From NCBI RefSeq assembly GCF_021513235.1, contig NZ_CP090976.1, forward strand, positions 2,294,001 to 2,358,000: a stretch of 64,000 nt of DNA. The letters are read 5' to 3'. Both the position numbers and the translations under genes were made by a program. Numbering within the stretch: position 1 is the stretch's first letter; every line of letters starts with the position of its first letter. This stretch comes from Kaistella sp. 97-N-M2 (GTDB lineage Bacteria > Bacteroidota > Bacteroidia > Flavobacteriales > Weeksellaceae). This document shows, one piece after another, positions 56,417 through 63,619 of the stretch. Below the pieces are notes generated by a model. That model did not search any database, was not told where the DNA came from, and worked only from the letters and a program-made list of their open reading frames with translations.

Positions 56417-56717
56417 ACAGATAACGCCCAGCTCGGCTTTGTCGTCGTTCTGAAAAAGGAGTTGAAAACTTCTTTTTCGGAATGCGTCAAAGGCGACTGT
56501 TGGGAGAACGTCGTGCGAATGCAACGATGGTTTCACTACAGTTGGCGGAGCCGAGCTTGGCGTTGGGAAAAATCGTCCCAAAGGGCGATTTTTCCCAACG
56601 GTTGGGTATTTCTGTTGGCGGGGATTATTATAACTGGTTTTTGTAAATATAACAAAACGAACAATTAGCGAAAATCTTTATGATGTAAACTTCAACCCCG
56701 CTAATAGAAATATCTTG
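56417..56717 (-). repeat. 300-bp palindrome-rich repeat, copy 1
   Basis: Its first 230 bp are nearly identical to 63306-63520 and the rest is related. It starts at ACAGATAAC and ends at the ATATCTTGTT junction with the IS91-like element. Outer arms on the minus strand (TATTTCTATTAGCGGGG and CCCCGCCAACAGAAATA) and an inner perfect stem (CGTTGGGAAAAATCG with its complement) make a large hairpin. It encodes no gene and creates spurious N-terminal extensions starting MTHSEKEV. Confidence 0.75.
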
Positions 56718-56797
56718 TTGAACTAAACCTCCGGTAGCTTTTCCTGAGGCTGTTTTATTAACTTTGTTTTTATTCAACCAAAAATAAAATCTCTAAA

Positions 56798-57786
56798 ATG
56801 GCTACAAAAAAAAATCTCCGGAGGATTTAAGAACGAACAAAATTTTGAATCGTGCTTCAAGCGAAGTTAATGGTTTTTCGGAACTGATACAACGTTTTGA
56901 AAGAAATATTTCAATCCAGGGAAAAAGTCCCAGAACCTTTGATAATTACTCCAGGCATGTTGCCGCCGTAGCGCTTTACTTCGGTAAAATCCCTACCGAA
57001 TTGGATCCGGAAGACATCAAAGATTATCTCTTCGAACTTCAACAACGCAGCAAAACACCTTCCCAAACTTACTTTAAACACACGGTTTATGGACTGCGGT
57101 TTCTTCTGAAAGCCGAAGGTTTACCCTATAGTTTTCTACACCTTCCCGCCATTCCAAAAGTCAAAAAACTGCCCACTATTTTAAGCCGTCAGGAAGTTTG
57201 GCGGATGCTTCAAACGGCGCAATTGCTGAAACACAAACTGCTCATCGGTTTGATTTACGGGTGCGGACTTCGATGTATGGAAGTAAGAAATATTGAACTT
57301 CATCACCTTGATTTTGACCGCCAAATGCTGCATGTTGTTCAGGGTAAAGGTCAAAAAGACCGTTATGTTCCATTATCCGAGCATTTAATTCGGGGACTGA
57401 AAATCTTTATTTCAGTGGAAAATCCGACTCAATATTTATTCAATGGAAATCAAAATAGAAATATTGAAGAGATTGATACTTCCACAACGCACACCAAAGA
57501 TTTTGATTCCAGATACAGTCAAAGAGGCGTTCAATGGGTCATCAAAACGGTGAGTAAAAAAGCCGGAATCACCAAAGTTGTTCATACGCACACTTTGCGA
57601 CACAGCTTTGCCACGCATCTGTTGGAAGATGGAGTTTCGATCATTATGGTTCAGAAACTTCTGGGACATGAAAGAATTGAATCGACCATGGAATATCTTC
57701 ATGTCTGTCAGTTATCGGATCAAAAACCGCACAGCCCTTTGGATACCGTTTTCGCTTTATGCAGTAAAAATGGAAACCCGAAGTAA
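56798..57786 (+). CDS. tyrosine recombinase, start region broken in a 9-A run
   Basis: The ATG at 56798 (MATKKN...) is out of frame with the main ORF by one base. One extra A in the run at 56806-56814 would give MATKKKSPEDLRTNKILNRASS and a protein of about 329 residues. A TTG at 56845 is the alternative start. The core has the R-K-HxxR-H-Y set: YGCGLRCMEVRN, GKGQKDRYVPL, HTLRHSFATHLL, LLGHERIESTMEYLHV. It is XerC/D-like, lacking an obvious IntI-specific insert. It overlaps the transposase gene by 17 bp. Confidence 0.85.
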
Positions 57787-58876
57787 AGGCGGAAGTGTAG
57801 CTGATGTTCTTCGCAAAATCAATTTGTCGGCGCAAAACTTTACGGTTCATCAAGAAAAAACACTTCGCGCTTTGTCGTATTGCCGGACTGCTGCTTTGGG
57901 TGGGCATATCGATGCGTGTGATGGTTGTGGAAATCTTTCGATTAGTTACAACTCGTGTCGTAATCGGCATTGTCCGCAATGTCAAGGTCATAAAAGAGAA
58001 GAATGGATCCAGAAACGCGAGCAGGAATTATTGCCGTGCAGTTATTATCACTTGGTTTTTACTTTGCCCGAAGAACTCAATGGTTTGGCGATCTCTCAAC
58101 CGGCATTGTTGTATAAAACCTTATTTGAAGCAGCGTGGGCAACATTAAATCAGTTTGGTAAAACAGAACAGATCCAGTTGGGAATGATTGCGATTTTGCA
58201 TACTTGGGGACAGAATTTAAGTCTTCATCCGCATTTGCACTGCATTGTTCCGGGTGGTGGAATTGACCACAATGGCAAATGGAAAAAGAAAGTAAGAACC
58301 GATAAATATCTCTTCTGTGTAAAAGCGATGAGCAAAGTTTTTCGGGCAAAGTTCGTGGCTTTATTAAGAGCTTCCGGAATTAAAGACCAGGATTTAATGG
58401 ACAAACTCTTCACCAAAAACTGGGTGGTTTATGCGAAAAGACCTTTTGGTGGTCCGAAACAAGTGATCGAATATTTAGGAAGATATACTCACAAAGTTGC
58501 CATCAGCAATCACCGCATCAAAGAAGTTACGGATAAAGAAGTTCGTTTTGGGTACAAAGATTATCGCAAAGAAGGTCAGAAAAAGGAAATGACTTTATCG
58601 AATACTGAATTTGTGCGCAGATTTAGTCTTCATATTTTGCCTCGAAGGTTTGTGAGAATACGGCATTACGGGATTTTAAGCAGCTCCTGGAAACGTGGAA
58701 AACTTCAGGATTTACAATCAGATTTAAAAATCCAAATTACAGAAGTAAAACCGAAAACTTTGCTTAAAAAATGTCGGTGTTGCAAGGAAGGAAACTTAAT
58801 AACCATAGCGCTTTTCGGACAGCGTGGCCCACCTCAGGATTTTCTTGCCGTTTTTAATGCCTCGTCTGCAAAATAA
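57770..58876 (+). CDS. IS91-family HUH transposase
   Basis: The ATG at 57770 (METRSKGGSVADVL) gives 368 residues. It has an N-terminal zinc-binding region (CDGCGNLSISYNSCRNRHCPQC), the HUH motif in SLHPHLHCIVPGGG, and the tyrosine helix VIEYLGRYTHKVAISNHRI typical of IS91/IS801 rolling-circle transposases. It nicks one strand and moves the element by replication. It is intact and co-transcribed with the upstream recombinase, a pairing seen in some Bacteroidota IS91 relatives. Confidence 0.9.
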   Translation: METRSKGGSVADVLRKINLSAQNFTVHQEKTLRALSYCRTAALGGHIDACDGCGNLSISYNSCRNRHCPQCQGHKREEWIQKREQELLPCSYYHLVFTLPEELNGLAISQPALLYKTLFEAAWATLNQFGKTEQIQLGMIAILHTWGQNLSLHPHLHCIVPGGGIDHNGKWKKKVRTDKYLFCVKAMSKVFRAKFVALLRASGIKDQDLMDKLFTKNWVVYAKRPFGGPKQVIEYLGRYTHKVAISNHRIKEVTDKEVRFGYKDYRKEGQKKEMTLSNTEFVRRFSLHILPRRFVRIRHYGILSSSWKRGKLQDLQSDLKIQITEVKPKTLLKKCRCCKEGNLITIALFGQRGPPQDFLAVFNASSAK

Positions 58877-58956
58877 ATTTTGTGGGTAAGGGATTTTGTA
58901 TCTTAAAAGTAAAAAAAAGCCGGTGAGTGCTTCGAAAAACGTCACCTCAGTTCCAC

Positions 58957-58986
58957 AAAAAAGCAGTCCTTCTAAAAAACTGCTTT
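58957..58986 (+). terminator. terminator of the IS91-like element
   Basis: AAAAGCAGT pairs with ACTGCTTT across CCTTCTAAAAA. The same stem recurs at 59976-60007 in a solo copy of the element end. Confidence 0.55.
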
Positions 58987-59063
58987 ACTATCCTAAATTC
59001 TAAAAATGATAACTCCATAAGGTTGCCAACTGGGGAGGAAAAGCCACCGGAGATTCCGTTCAA

Positions 59064-59107
59064 CAGGCTTTCATTTCTTGTCTTGCAGACAAAACGAAAG
59101 CTTAGTT
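59064..59107. repeat. hairpin block beside element end (copy 1 of 3)
   Basis: GGCTTTCATTTCTTGTC pairs with GACAAAACGAAAGC across a short loop, then TTAGTTA. The same block, slightly diverged, follows the solo ends at 60087 and 62847. It may be the IS91 origin/terminus hairpin or an attC-like site. Confidence 0.65.
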
Positions 59108-59133
59108 ATTACCTGCAGTGCCTTTTTCCCGTT

Positions 59134-59601
59134 TTATTTAATTGGATGGTTTTTTACATCTTCAGTCATTTGCATTAAAACTTTAGAACTTGGTAAATTC
59201 TCAATTTTTTTGTGCAAATTTTCAGGAAAGAGTTTTTTAATATCTTTTCCATACAAACTGCCGTCACCAGGTTTTTCAATATTTACAATGTTATCTTCCG
59301 TTATAGGATTTCCATTCAGATTAATTCTTAGTGGAAGAGATGTTCCTGTTCCTAGTTCAACATTATTTTCTCCATAAAATTCTTGTAAAGTTGTCCAAAC
59401 ATAAATTTCTGATGGATTTCTTTGCAGGACAATTAAATTCCCAAAAATTTTTCCTCCAAATGCAGGTTTAATAATTTCTGCACCTATTTTTTTTAGTAAA
59501 ATATTTTTTTCATTTTCTGAAATTTGATTTTCAGAATTCTCACTTTTTTTACAATTAATAACTGTTAAAAAAATTGTCGTGATGATTAATATTTTCTTCA
59601 T
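59134..59601 (-). CDS. lipoprotein of unknown function
   Basis: The 155-residue lipoprotein (signal ends LTVINCKKSEN) has a core GAEIIKPAFGGKIFGNLIVLQ and LEKPGDGS-like segments but no family I recognise. It is a single-gene unit: TTACCTGCAGTGCC at 59109-59122 and GGCATTGCAGGTAA at 59619-59632 are inverted tags with one mismatch around it. This again suggests a mobile cassette. Expression probably depends on its own weak promoter. Confidence 0.55.
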   Translation of the reverse strand: MKKILIITTIFLTVINCKKSENSENQISENEKNILLKKIGAEIIKPAFGGKIFGNLIVLQRNPSEIYVWTTLQEFYGENNVELGTGTSLPLRINLNGNPITEDNIVNIEKPGDGSLYGKDIKKLFPENLHKKIENLPSSKVLMQMTEDVKNHPIK

Positions 59602-59618
59602 TTATGCGGTTTTTTAAT

Positions 59619-59700
59619 GGCATTGCAGGTAACTTTCTTATATGTATCACTGAGTGATACAAACACGCCCAATTGATGATGTATCGGTATCAATAATGTT
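59619..59700 (-). repeat. palindromic region upstream of the lipoprotein cassette
   Basis: It includes GGCATTGCAGGTAAC, a perfect stem GTATCACT-G-AGTGATAC and a second TATCGGTATC stretch, ending GTTATAT near 59692. It is attC-like in position but its arms are weaker than sites A and B. Confidence 0.4.
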
Positions 59701-59975
59701 ATATATTATTTCTTCGCTAAAGTAAGAATAAATCGCATGTTATAGTCAAATAAATATTTTGGCGCATTTCTTATAGCAGACTTTTTTCAGATGCCCTACT
59801 CTAATAAATTAGTAGCGTAACTGTGCCGCAGCCAATGTAAGGTAACTGGATTTTTATTTTGGATTTTTCTAATACACGCTTTATCAATGTTTTTTCCGAC
59901 TATTATTTCCCGTAATTGTAATTAAAGTATAATACCCTTGAAAATCTAGAACACTCCTAAAGACTACCAAATGCC
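59701..59975. other. intergenic, no gene seen
   Basis: This stretch lies between the palindromes and the solo element end. I see no supported frame or RNA. Confidence 0.4.
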
Positions 59976-60132
59976 ACAAAAAAGCAGTCCTTCTAAAAAA
60001 CTGCTTTGTGTATCTAATTTCTAAAAACGACATCCCCATAAGAGGACCATCATACTGCTGAAAAGCTACCGGAGGTTTAGTTCAACGGGCTTTCATCTCC
60101 TGTCCTGCGGACAAGACGAAAGCTTAGTTATT
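59976..60132. repeat. solo IS91-like element end with hairpin (copy 2 of 3)
   Basis: It has the terminator stem (AAAGCAGT/ACTGCTTT) at 59976-60007, the terminal repeat GAAAAGCTACCGGAGGTTTA at 60060-60079 continuing to TTCAA, and the hairpin block to 60132. No transposase lies beside it. The terminal repeat matches the left end of the full element more closely than its right end. Confidence 0.65.
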
Positions 60133-60600
60133 ATACGACGTATTTTTTTTTGAGATAAAATTTTTATTTCAACTGCGAGACAATTTTAATGGATGGTATA
60201 CTTATATAGGTTCGTTAAAATTCCATTTTCCTAAGATTACCAATTTCAATGCAATCATCGCTGTGATAGTTTTGGCTAAAGAATTAACAATAAAAATAGA
60301 GTTGTATGAGGCATTAGTTCCTTCAGATCCTGAAAACTTTTTTGCGATATTTATTTGTTGTTTCAGTAAAATGATAAACTGCTTTTTCGGATTTCTTTTA
60401 TCAATTGATTTTTACAATCCACAAACACAAAAATAGGTCCGACCAAGATATCATTCTATAGCTTTTGTTTTCTCCAACAATCCATAAGAATTCCATCTAC
60501 CATATTTAAAAAGCCCATCAAGAGCGATGGATTTTTTGGTTTCAATAGTTTACATTTGGAGGCAACAATTCTTTTGTTTGCAATTTAGAATGATAAAAAT
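60133..60600. other. gene-poor stretch with possible membrane-protein relic
   Basis: No intact gene is seen. On the minus strand FAKTITAMIALKLVILGKWNFNEPI reads like the end of a small membrane protein, stopping near 60209, but no upstream body or start is clear. Confidence 0.3.
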
Positions 60601-61164
60601 ATGAGTGAGATTTTAAGACGTCAAATTGAGAAAATTACGCCATTAACAGACCAGGAGTTCGAGTACATCCTGTCTCATTTTACCTTGAAAAAATTTAAAA
60701 AGCATCAGATTTTAATTCAAGAAGGAGATACCTTACAAAATGATTATTTTGTGATGAATGGTTTGTTAAAAGCATCTTACCTGAATAAAGAAGGTAAAGA
60801 GCACATCATGCAATTTGCAATGGAAGATTGGTGGATTACCGATTATCAAGCGTATTTTAATCAAACGGAAGCTACTTTTACCATTGATGCATCAGAATCT
60901 ACCGAAGTACTTACTTTGTCTCTCTATAACCGAGAGAAACTCTGTGCAGATATGCATAAGATAGAACATTTTTTCAGGAAAAAGTCTAATAATGGTTATA
61001 TAGCACTCCAAAGAAGAATTTTGTCTCTGCTGAATAGCAATGCCAAAGAACGCTACGAACAATTTATTTCTCAATATCCCACACTTTTACAACGATTGCC
61101 CAAAACATTAATCGCTTCATATTTAGGTGTTTCCAGAGAAACCTTGAGTCGGCTTTCGGTGTAA
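60601..61164 (+). CDS. Crp/Fnr-family regulator
   Basis: The 187-residue protein has a cyclic-nucleotide-binding-type beta-roll (residues 10-120: HQILIQEGDTLQNDYFVMNGLLKASYL) and a C-terminal helix-turn-helix (RLPKTLIASYLGVSRETLSRLSV) that ends directly after the recognition helix. No FNR-type Cys set is present at the N-terminus. The usual Arg for cAMP phosphate is not obvious. A perfect TGTGA-N6-TCACA site begins at the base after its stop, so it likely controls the DJ-1 gene downstream and perhaps itself. Confidence 0.85.
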   Translation: MSEILRRQIEKITPLTDQEFEYILSHFTLKKFKKHQILIQEGDTLQNDYFVMNGLLKASYLNKEGKEHIMQFAMEDWWITDYQAYFNQTEATFTIDASESTEVLTLSLYNREKLCADMHKIEHFFRKKSNNGYIALQRRILSLLNSNAKERYEQFISQYPTLLQRLPKTLIASYLGVSRETLSRLSV

Positions 61165-61203
61165 TGTGATGTAGGTCACAAAAAAGTTGTGAGGTAGGTC
61201 CTG
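61165..61203 (+). promoter_or_regulatory. tandem Crp-type operator sites
   Basis: TGTGATGTAGGTCACA (61165-61180) is a perfect TGTGA-N6-TCACA palindrome. A degenerate second copy TGTGAGGTAGGTCCTG lies at 61188-61203, 23 bp downstream in direct repeat. Both precede the promoter boxes of the DJ-1 gene, in position for an activator. Confidence 0.7.
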
Positions 61204-61232
61204 TTGTTTGTGGGGAGCTGCATTTACCTTTG
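61204..61232 (+). promoter_or_regulatory. promoter of the DJ-1 gene
   Basis: TTG at 61204-61206 and TACCTTTG at 61225-61232 are -33/-7 boxes 18 bp apart. The ATG follows 31 bp later at 61264, downstream of the tandem Crp-type sites. Confidence 0.65.
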
Positions 61233-61263
61233 CACTATCAAATCATTAAAAATCAATAGTAAA

Positions 61264-62043
61264 ATGAATCACAACAAGTTTTTATCCAAGATTATTTTCT
61301 TAACGGGTTGTATTCTTTTTTTAGGGATTAATATGATAAATGCACAAACAATAAAATCTAACAAAATGAGCAAAAAAGTATTATTCGTGGTTACGAGCCA
61401 CGGCGAATTAGGAAACACTGGTGAATCTACCGGTTATTATTTAGGTGAAGTTACGCATCCTTGGGCGGTATTAGTAGATGCTGGTTACGAAATAGATTTC
61501 GTGAGTCCAAAAGGTGGAAACCCGCCGTATTATGGAAATACTCCAGATGATAAGGTTAATGAAAGATTTTTGGCAGATGAATATTATCAAAATAAAATTC
61601 AGAACACCATGACGCCTTCAGAAGTAAATCCTGATGAATATGTGGGGATTCTTTATGCTGGAGGTCACGGTACGATGTGGGATTTTGCAGATAATGAAGA
61701 ATTGGCAGTAATCGCACAAAAAATCTACGAAAAAACTGGAATCGTAAGTGCGGTTTGTCACGGTCCTGCTGGATTGGTGAATATTAAACTCAGCAATGGA
61801 AAATATTTGGTAGATGGCAAAAAAATCAATGCTTTTACCAACGAAGAAGAAGCTGCTGTGAAATTAGATGAAGTGGTTCCATTTAGATTAGAATCTAAAT
61901 TAATAGAACGTGGAGCCAAGTTTGAAAAATCTGGTTTATGGCAAACTCACGTTACCGTAGACGAAAGAGTGGTAACAGGACAAAATCCTCAATCTGCTCA
62001 TGCAGTTGGCGAAGCTGTTTTAGAAGAACTTAAAAAACTCTAA
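61264..62043 (+). CDS. exported DJ-1/PfpI-family protein
   Basis: The 259-residue protein has a signal peptide (TGCILFLGINMINAQT), then the DJ-1/PfpI/Hsp31 fold. The nucleophilic Cys is in SAVCHGPAGL, Glu in SHGELG, and GGHGTMWDF near the active site. This subfamily includes Hsp31-type glyoxalase III/deglycase enzymes acting on methylglyoxal. An internal ATG (MSKKVLFVV) would give a cytosolic form without the signal. It is likely under the upstream Crp-type sites. Confidence 0.85.
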   Translation: MNHNKFLSKIIFLTGCILFLGINMINAQTIKSNKMSKKVLFVVTSHGELGNTGESTGYYLGEVTHPWAVLVDAGYEIDFVSPKGGNPPYYGNTPDDKVNERFLADEYYQNKIQNTMTPSEVNPDEYVGILYAGGHGTMWDFADNEELAVIAQKIYEKTGIVSAVCHGPAGLVNIKLSNGKYLVDGKKINAFTNEEEAAVKLDEVVPFRLESKLIERGAKFEKSGLWQTHVTVDERVVTGQNPQSAHAVGEAVLEELKKL

Positions 62044-62059
62044 TAGTTAAGAATACAAA

Positions 62060-62085
62060 AGAGGCTGTTTTCAGTCTCTTTTTTT
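62060..62085 (+). terminator. terminator of the DJ-1 gene
   Basis: AGAGGCTG pairs with CAGTCTCT (one G-U) across TTTT, followed by a run of T. It lies 16 bp after the stop. Confidence 0.75.
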
Positions 62086-62152
62086 ATGCTAAAGGGAAAT
62101 TTTATTCGAATTTGTATACATAGCAAAGGTTCAACCTTTCACAAAATGATAT

Positions 62153-62187
62153 AAAAAAATGGAGCCGGGGAAATGCCTGCTCCATTT
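62153..62187 (-). terminator. terminator of the monooxygenase gene
   Basis: On the minus strand AAATGGAGC pairs with GCTCCATTT around a 13-nt loop and is followed by T-rich sequence. It lies 30 bp downstream of the monooxygenase stop. Confidence 0.7.
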
Positions 62188-62216
62188 AACTGTATTAAAA
62201 ATTTGTGTTCGATTGC

Positions 62217-62510
62217 TTACTTTACTGCAAGTAGATCTACCATTTCAAGTACAGGTTCTTTAGCAAGTAATTCAGAAGCATTGGCCATTAAAGCCTTTGC
62301 AATCTCACCATTCAAGTGAGCATCTCTTGCATCTGTAGTTTCGAACGTATCGAATATACCAAAAGTAGAAGGGCCAATTTGTAAAGCATACCATCTTACG
62401 GTTCCTGGCTCACCTTCGGCAAGCGGTAAGGCAGACTTTAGGAATTCCAATACGTCATTCTCTTTACCCGGTTTTGCTTCTACTCTTGCTAATATTGCAA
62501 ACTTTTCCAT
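62217..62510 (-). CDS. putative quinol monooxygenase (ABM domain)
   Basis: The 97-residue protein is a single ABM domain of the YgiN type (ILARVEAKPGKENDVLEFL; GTVRWYALQIGPSTFGIFDTFE; DARDAHLNGEIAKAL). Such dimeric alpha/beta-barrel proteins oxidise quinols or aromatic products without a cofactor. It is convergent with the DJ-1 gene, and both may answer reactive-carbonyl or quinone stress. It is intact and has its own terminator. Confidence 0.8.
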   Translation of the reverse strand: MEKFAILARVEAKPGKENDVLEFLKSALPLAEGEPGTVRWYALQIGPSTFGIFDTFETTDARDAHLNGEIAKALMANASELLAKEPVLEMVDLLAVK

Positions 62511-62739
62511 AATTTAAAATTTTTAATGTTATTGAGAGTTTCTTCAACTCTTTCTAACAAAAATAAGTTTTCCTTATCAAACTAAAAATACAAAAGATGT
62601 TAAATAATGTTAATGTTAATCATCGAAAATCAGCCAATTTTCTAATGTTCTCTCCCATCAGAATTTGTTCATCATAAAATATTTCATCCGATTCCTAGGA
62701 GAGTTTAACGTTATTGTAGAAAGTTACTAAAAAATGGAA

Positions 62740-62894
62740 ACGACCAAAAAAAAGAGATTTTTCTAGAAGTCTCTTCAATATCTTTAAAATTTTCCGTCGA
62801 TAATCCACTGAAGCTCAAGAAAAGCTACCCGAGCTTCCGTTCAACGGGCTTTCATCTTCTGTCCTGCGGACAAGACGAAAGCTTAGTTATTATC
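62740..62894. repeat. solo IS91-like element end with hairpin (copy 3 of 3)
   Basis: A weaker stem (AGAGA/TCTCT) stands at the terminator position. The terminal repeat GAAAAGCTACCCGAGCTTCC is at 62820-62839, and the hairpin block (GGGCTTTCATCTTCTGTCC with its partner) runs to 62894, ending TTAGTTA. The SdpI-like gene ends 9 bp later. Confidence 0.65.
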
Positions 62895-62902
62895 TGCCGT
62901 TT

Positions 62903-63247
62903 TTATTCAAATTTATGTCTCAATTTTCTTTCAGTCAGATAGAAGATAATTCCGCACAATAAAAACATTAAACATAACGCAATTATCAACTGAATAAATT
63001 CATTGCCTTTAATATTAATTCCAATTAATGAAGTCAAAGAAAAAACAAGGCCTGACCAAATCATAATTTTAGCAGAGTAATTTTGGGCAAAATTCCAATG
63101 GTTAATATTTTTCATTGAATTCTTTGTCCGGTAACCATACAAATAATTAATTTTTTTCGGAGGAAATAATAACATTACAATTCCTGCAATCATGAAAATT
63201 GGCCCAACTAAAATCGGTAAAAGAAAAAGAGGATTTTCAAAATTCAT
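62903..63247 (-). CDS. SdpI-family membrane protein
   Basis: The ATG at 63245-63247 (MNFENPLFLLPIL) is the start; a longer frame begins inside the upstream repeat. The 114-residue protein has three TM spans and the SdpI signature YGYRTKNSMKNINHWNFAQNYSAK. SdpI relatives act as immunity or small transport proteins, and no toxin partner is seen here. It is a single-gene unit with inverted tags TTATCTGCC and GGCAGATAA. Confidence 0.8.
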   Translation of the reverse strand: MNFENPLFLLPILVGPIFMIAGIVMLLFPPKKINYLYGYRTKNSMKNINHWNFAQNYSAKIMIWSGLVFSLTSLIGINIKGNEFIQLIIALCLMFLLCGIIFYLTERKLRHKFE

Positions 63248-63305
63248 TTTAATAATTGAATTTTTATTTTCAACTTCAATTTTGTTCCAACGCACACTTG
63301 ATAAA

Positions 63306-63610
63306 ATGGCAGATAACGCCCAGCTCGGCTTTGTCGTCGTTCTGAAAAAGGAGTTGAAAACTTCTTTTTCGGAATGCGTCAAAGGCGACTGTTGGGAGAA
63401 CGTCGTGCGAATGCAACGATGGTTTCACAACAGTTGGCGAAGCCGAGCTGGGCGTTGGGAAAAATCGTCCCAAAGGGCGATTTTTCCCAACGGTTGGGTA
63501 TTTCTGCAGGCGGGCTTAAATTACGAAAACTTTCTACTTGCTAAAAATTGAATTAATTGCTAAAATCTTCGATGAAAACTTCCAACCCGCTTGTAGAAAT
63601 ATCTTGTTAT
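63306..63610 (-). repeat. 300-bp palindrome-rich repeat, copy 2
   Basis: It runs from GGCAGATAAC to ATATCTTGTT near 63608, with the outer arms TATTTCTACAAGCGGG/CCCGCCTGCAGAAATA and the same inner stem as copy 1. Beyond CTTGTT it continues ATATGCCG into the next gene, whereas copy 1 is interrupted there by the IS91-like element. Confidence 0.75.
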
Positions 63611-63619
63611 ATGCCGATT

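Larger units (their letters stand above)
56718..59063 (+). mobile_element. tyrosine-recombinase plus IS91-like element, 2.35 kb
   Basis: The ends are 27-bp inverted repeats with 22 matches: the left starts TTGAACTAAACCTCCGGTAG and the right end, reverse-complemented, starts TTGAACGGAATCTCCGGTGG. It carries a tyrosine recombinase and an IS91-like HUH transposase in one operon, then a terminator at 58957. It splits the repeat that ends ATATCTTGTT, which continues differently in copy 2. Confidence 0.7.

Noticed and set aside
56398-56490. N-terminal extension MTHSEKEVFNSFF of the YwqK protein
   Set aside because: The same residues precede the unrelated SdpI gene at 63382 because both lie in the 300-bp repeat. 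The signal peptide starts at 56397.
63248-63382. Upstream extension of the SdpI-like gene
   Set aside because: It comes from the repeat; the natural start is MNFENPLF at 63247.
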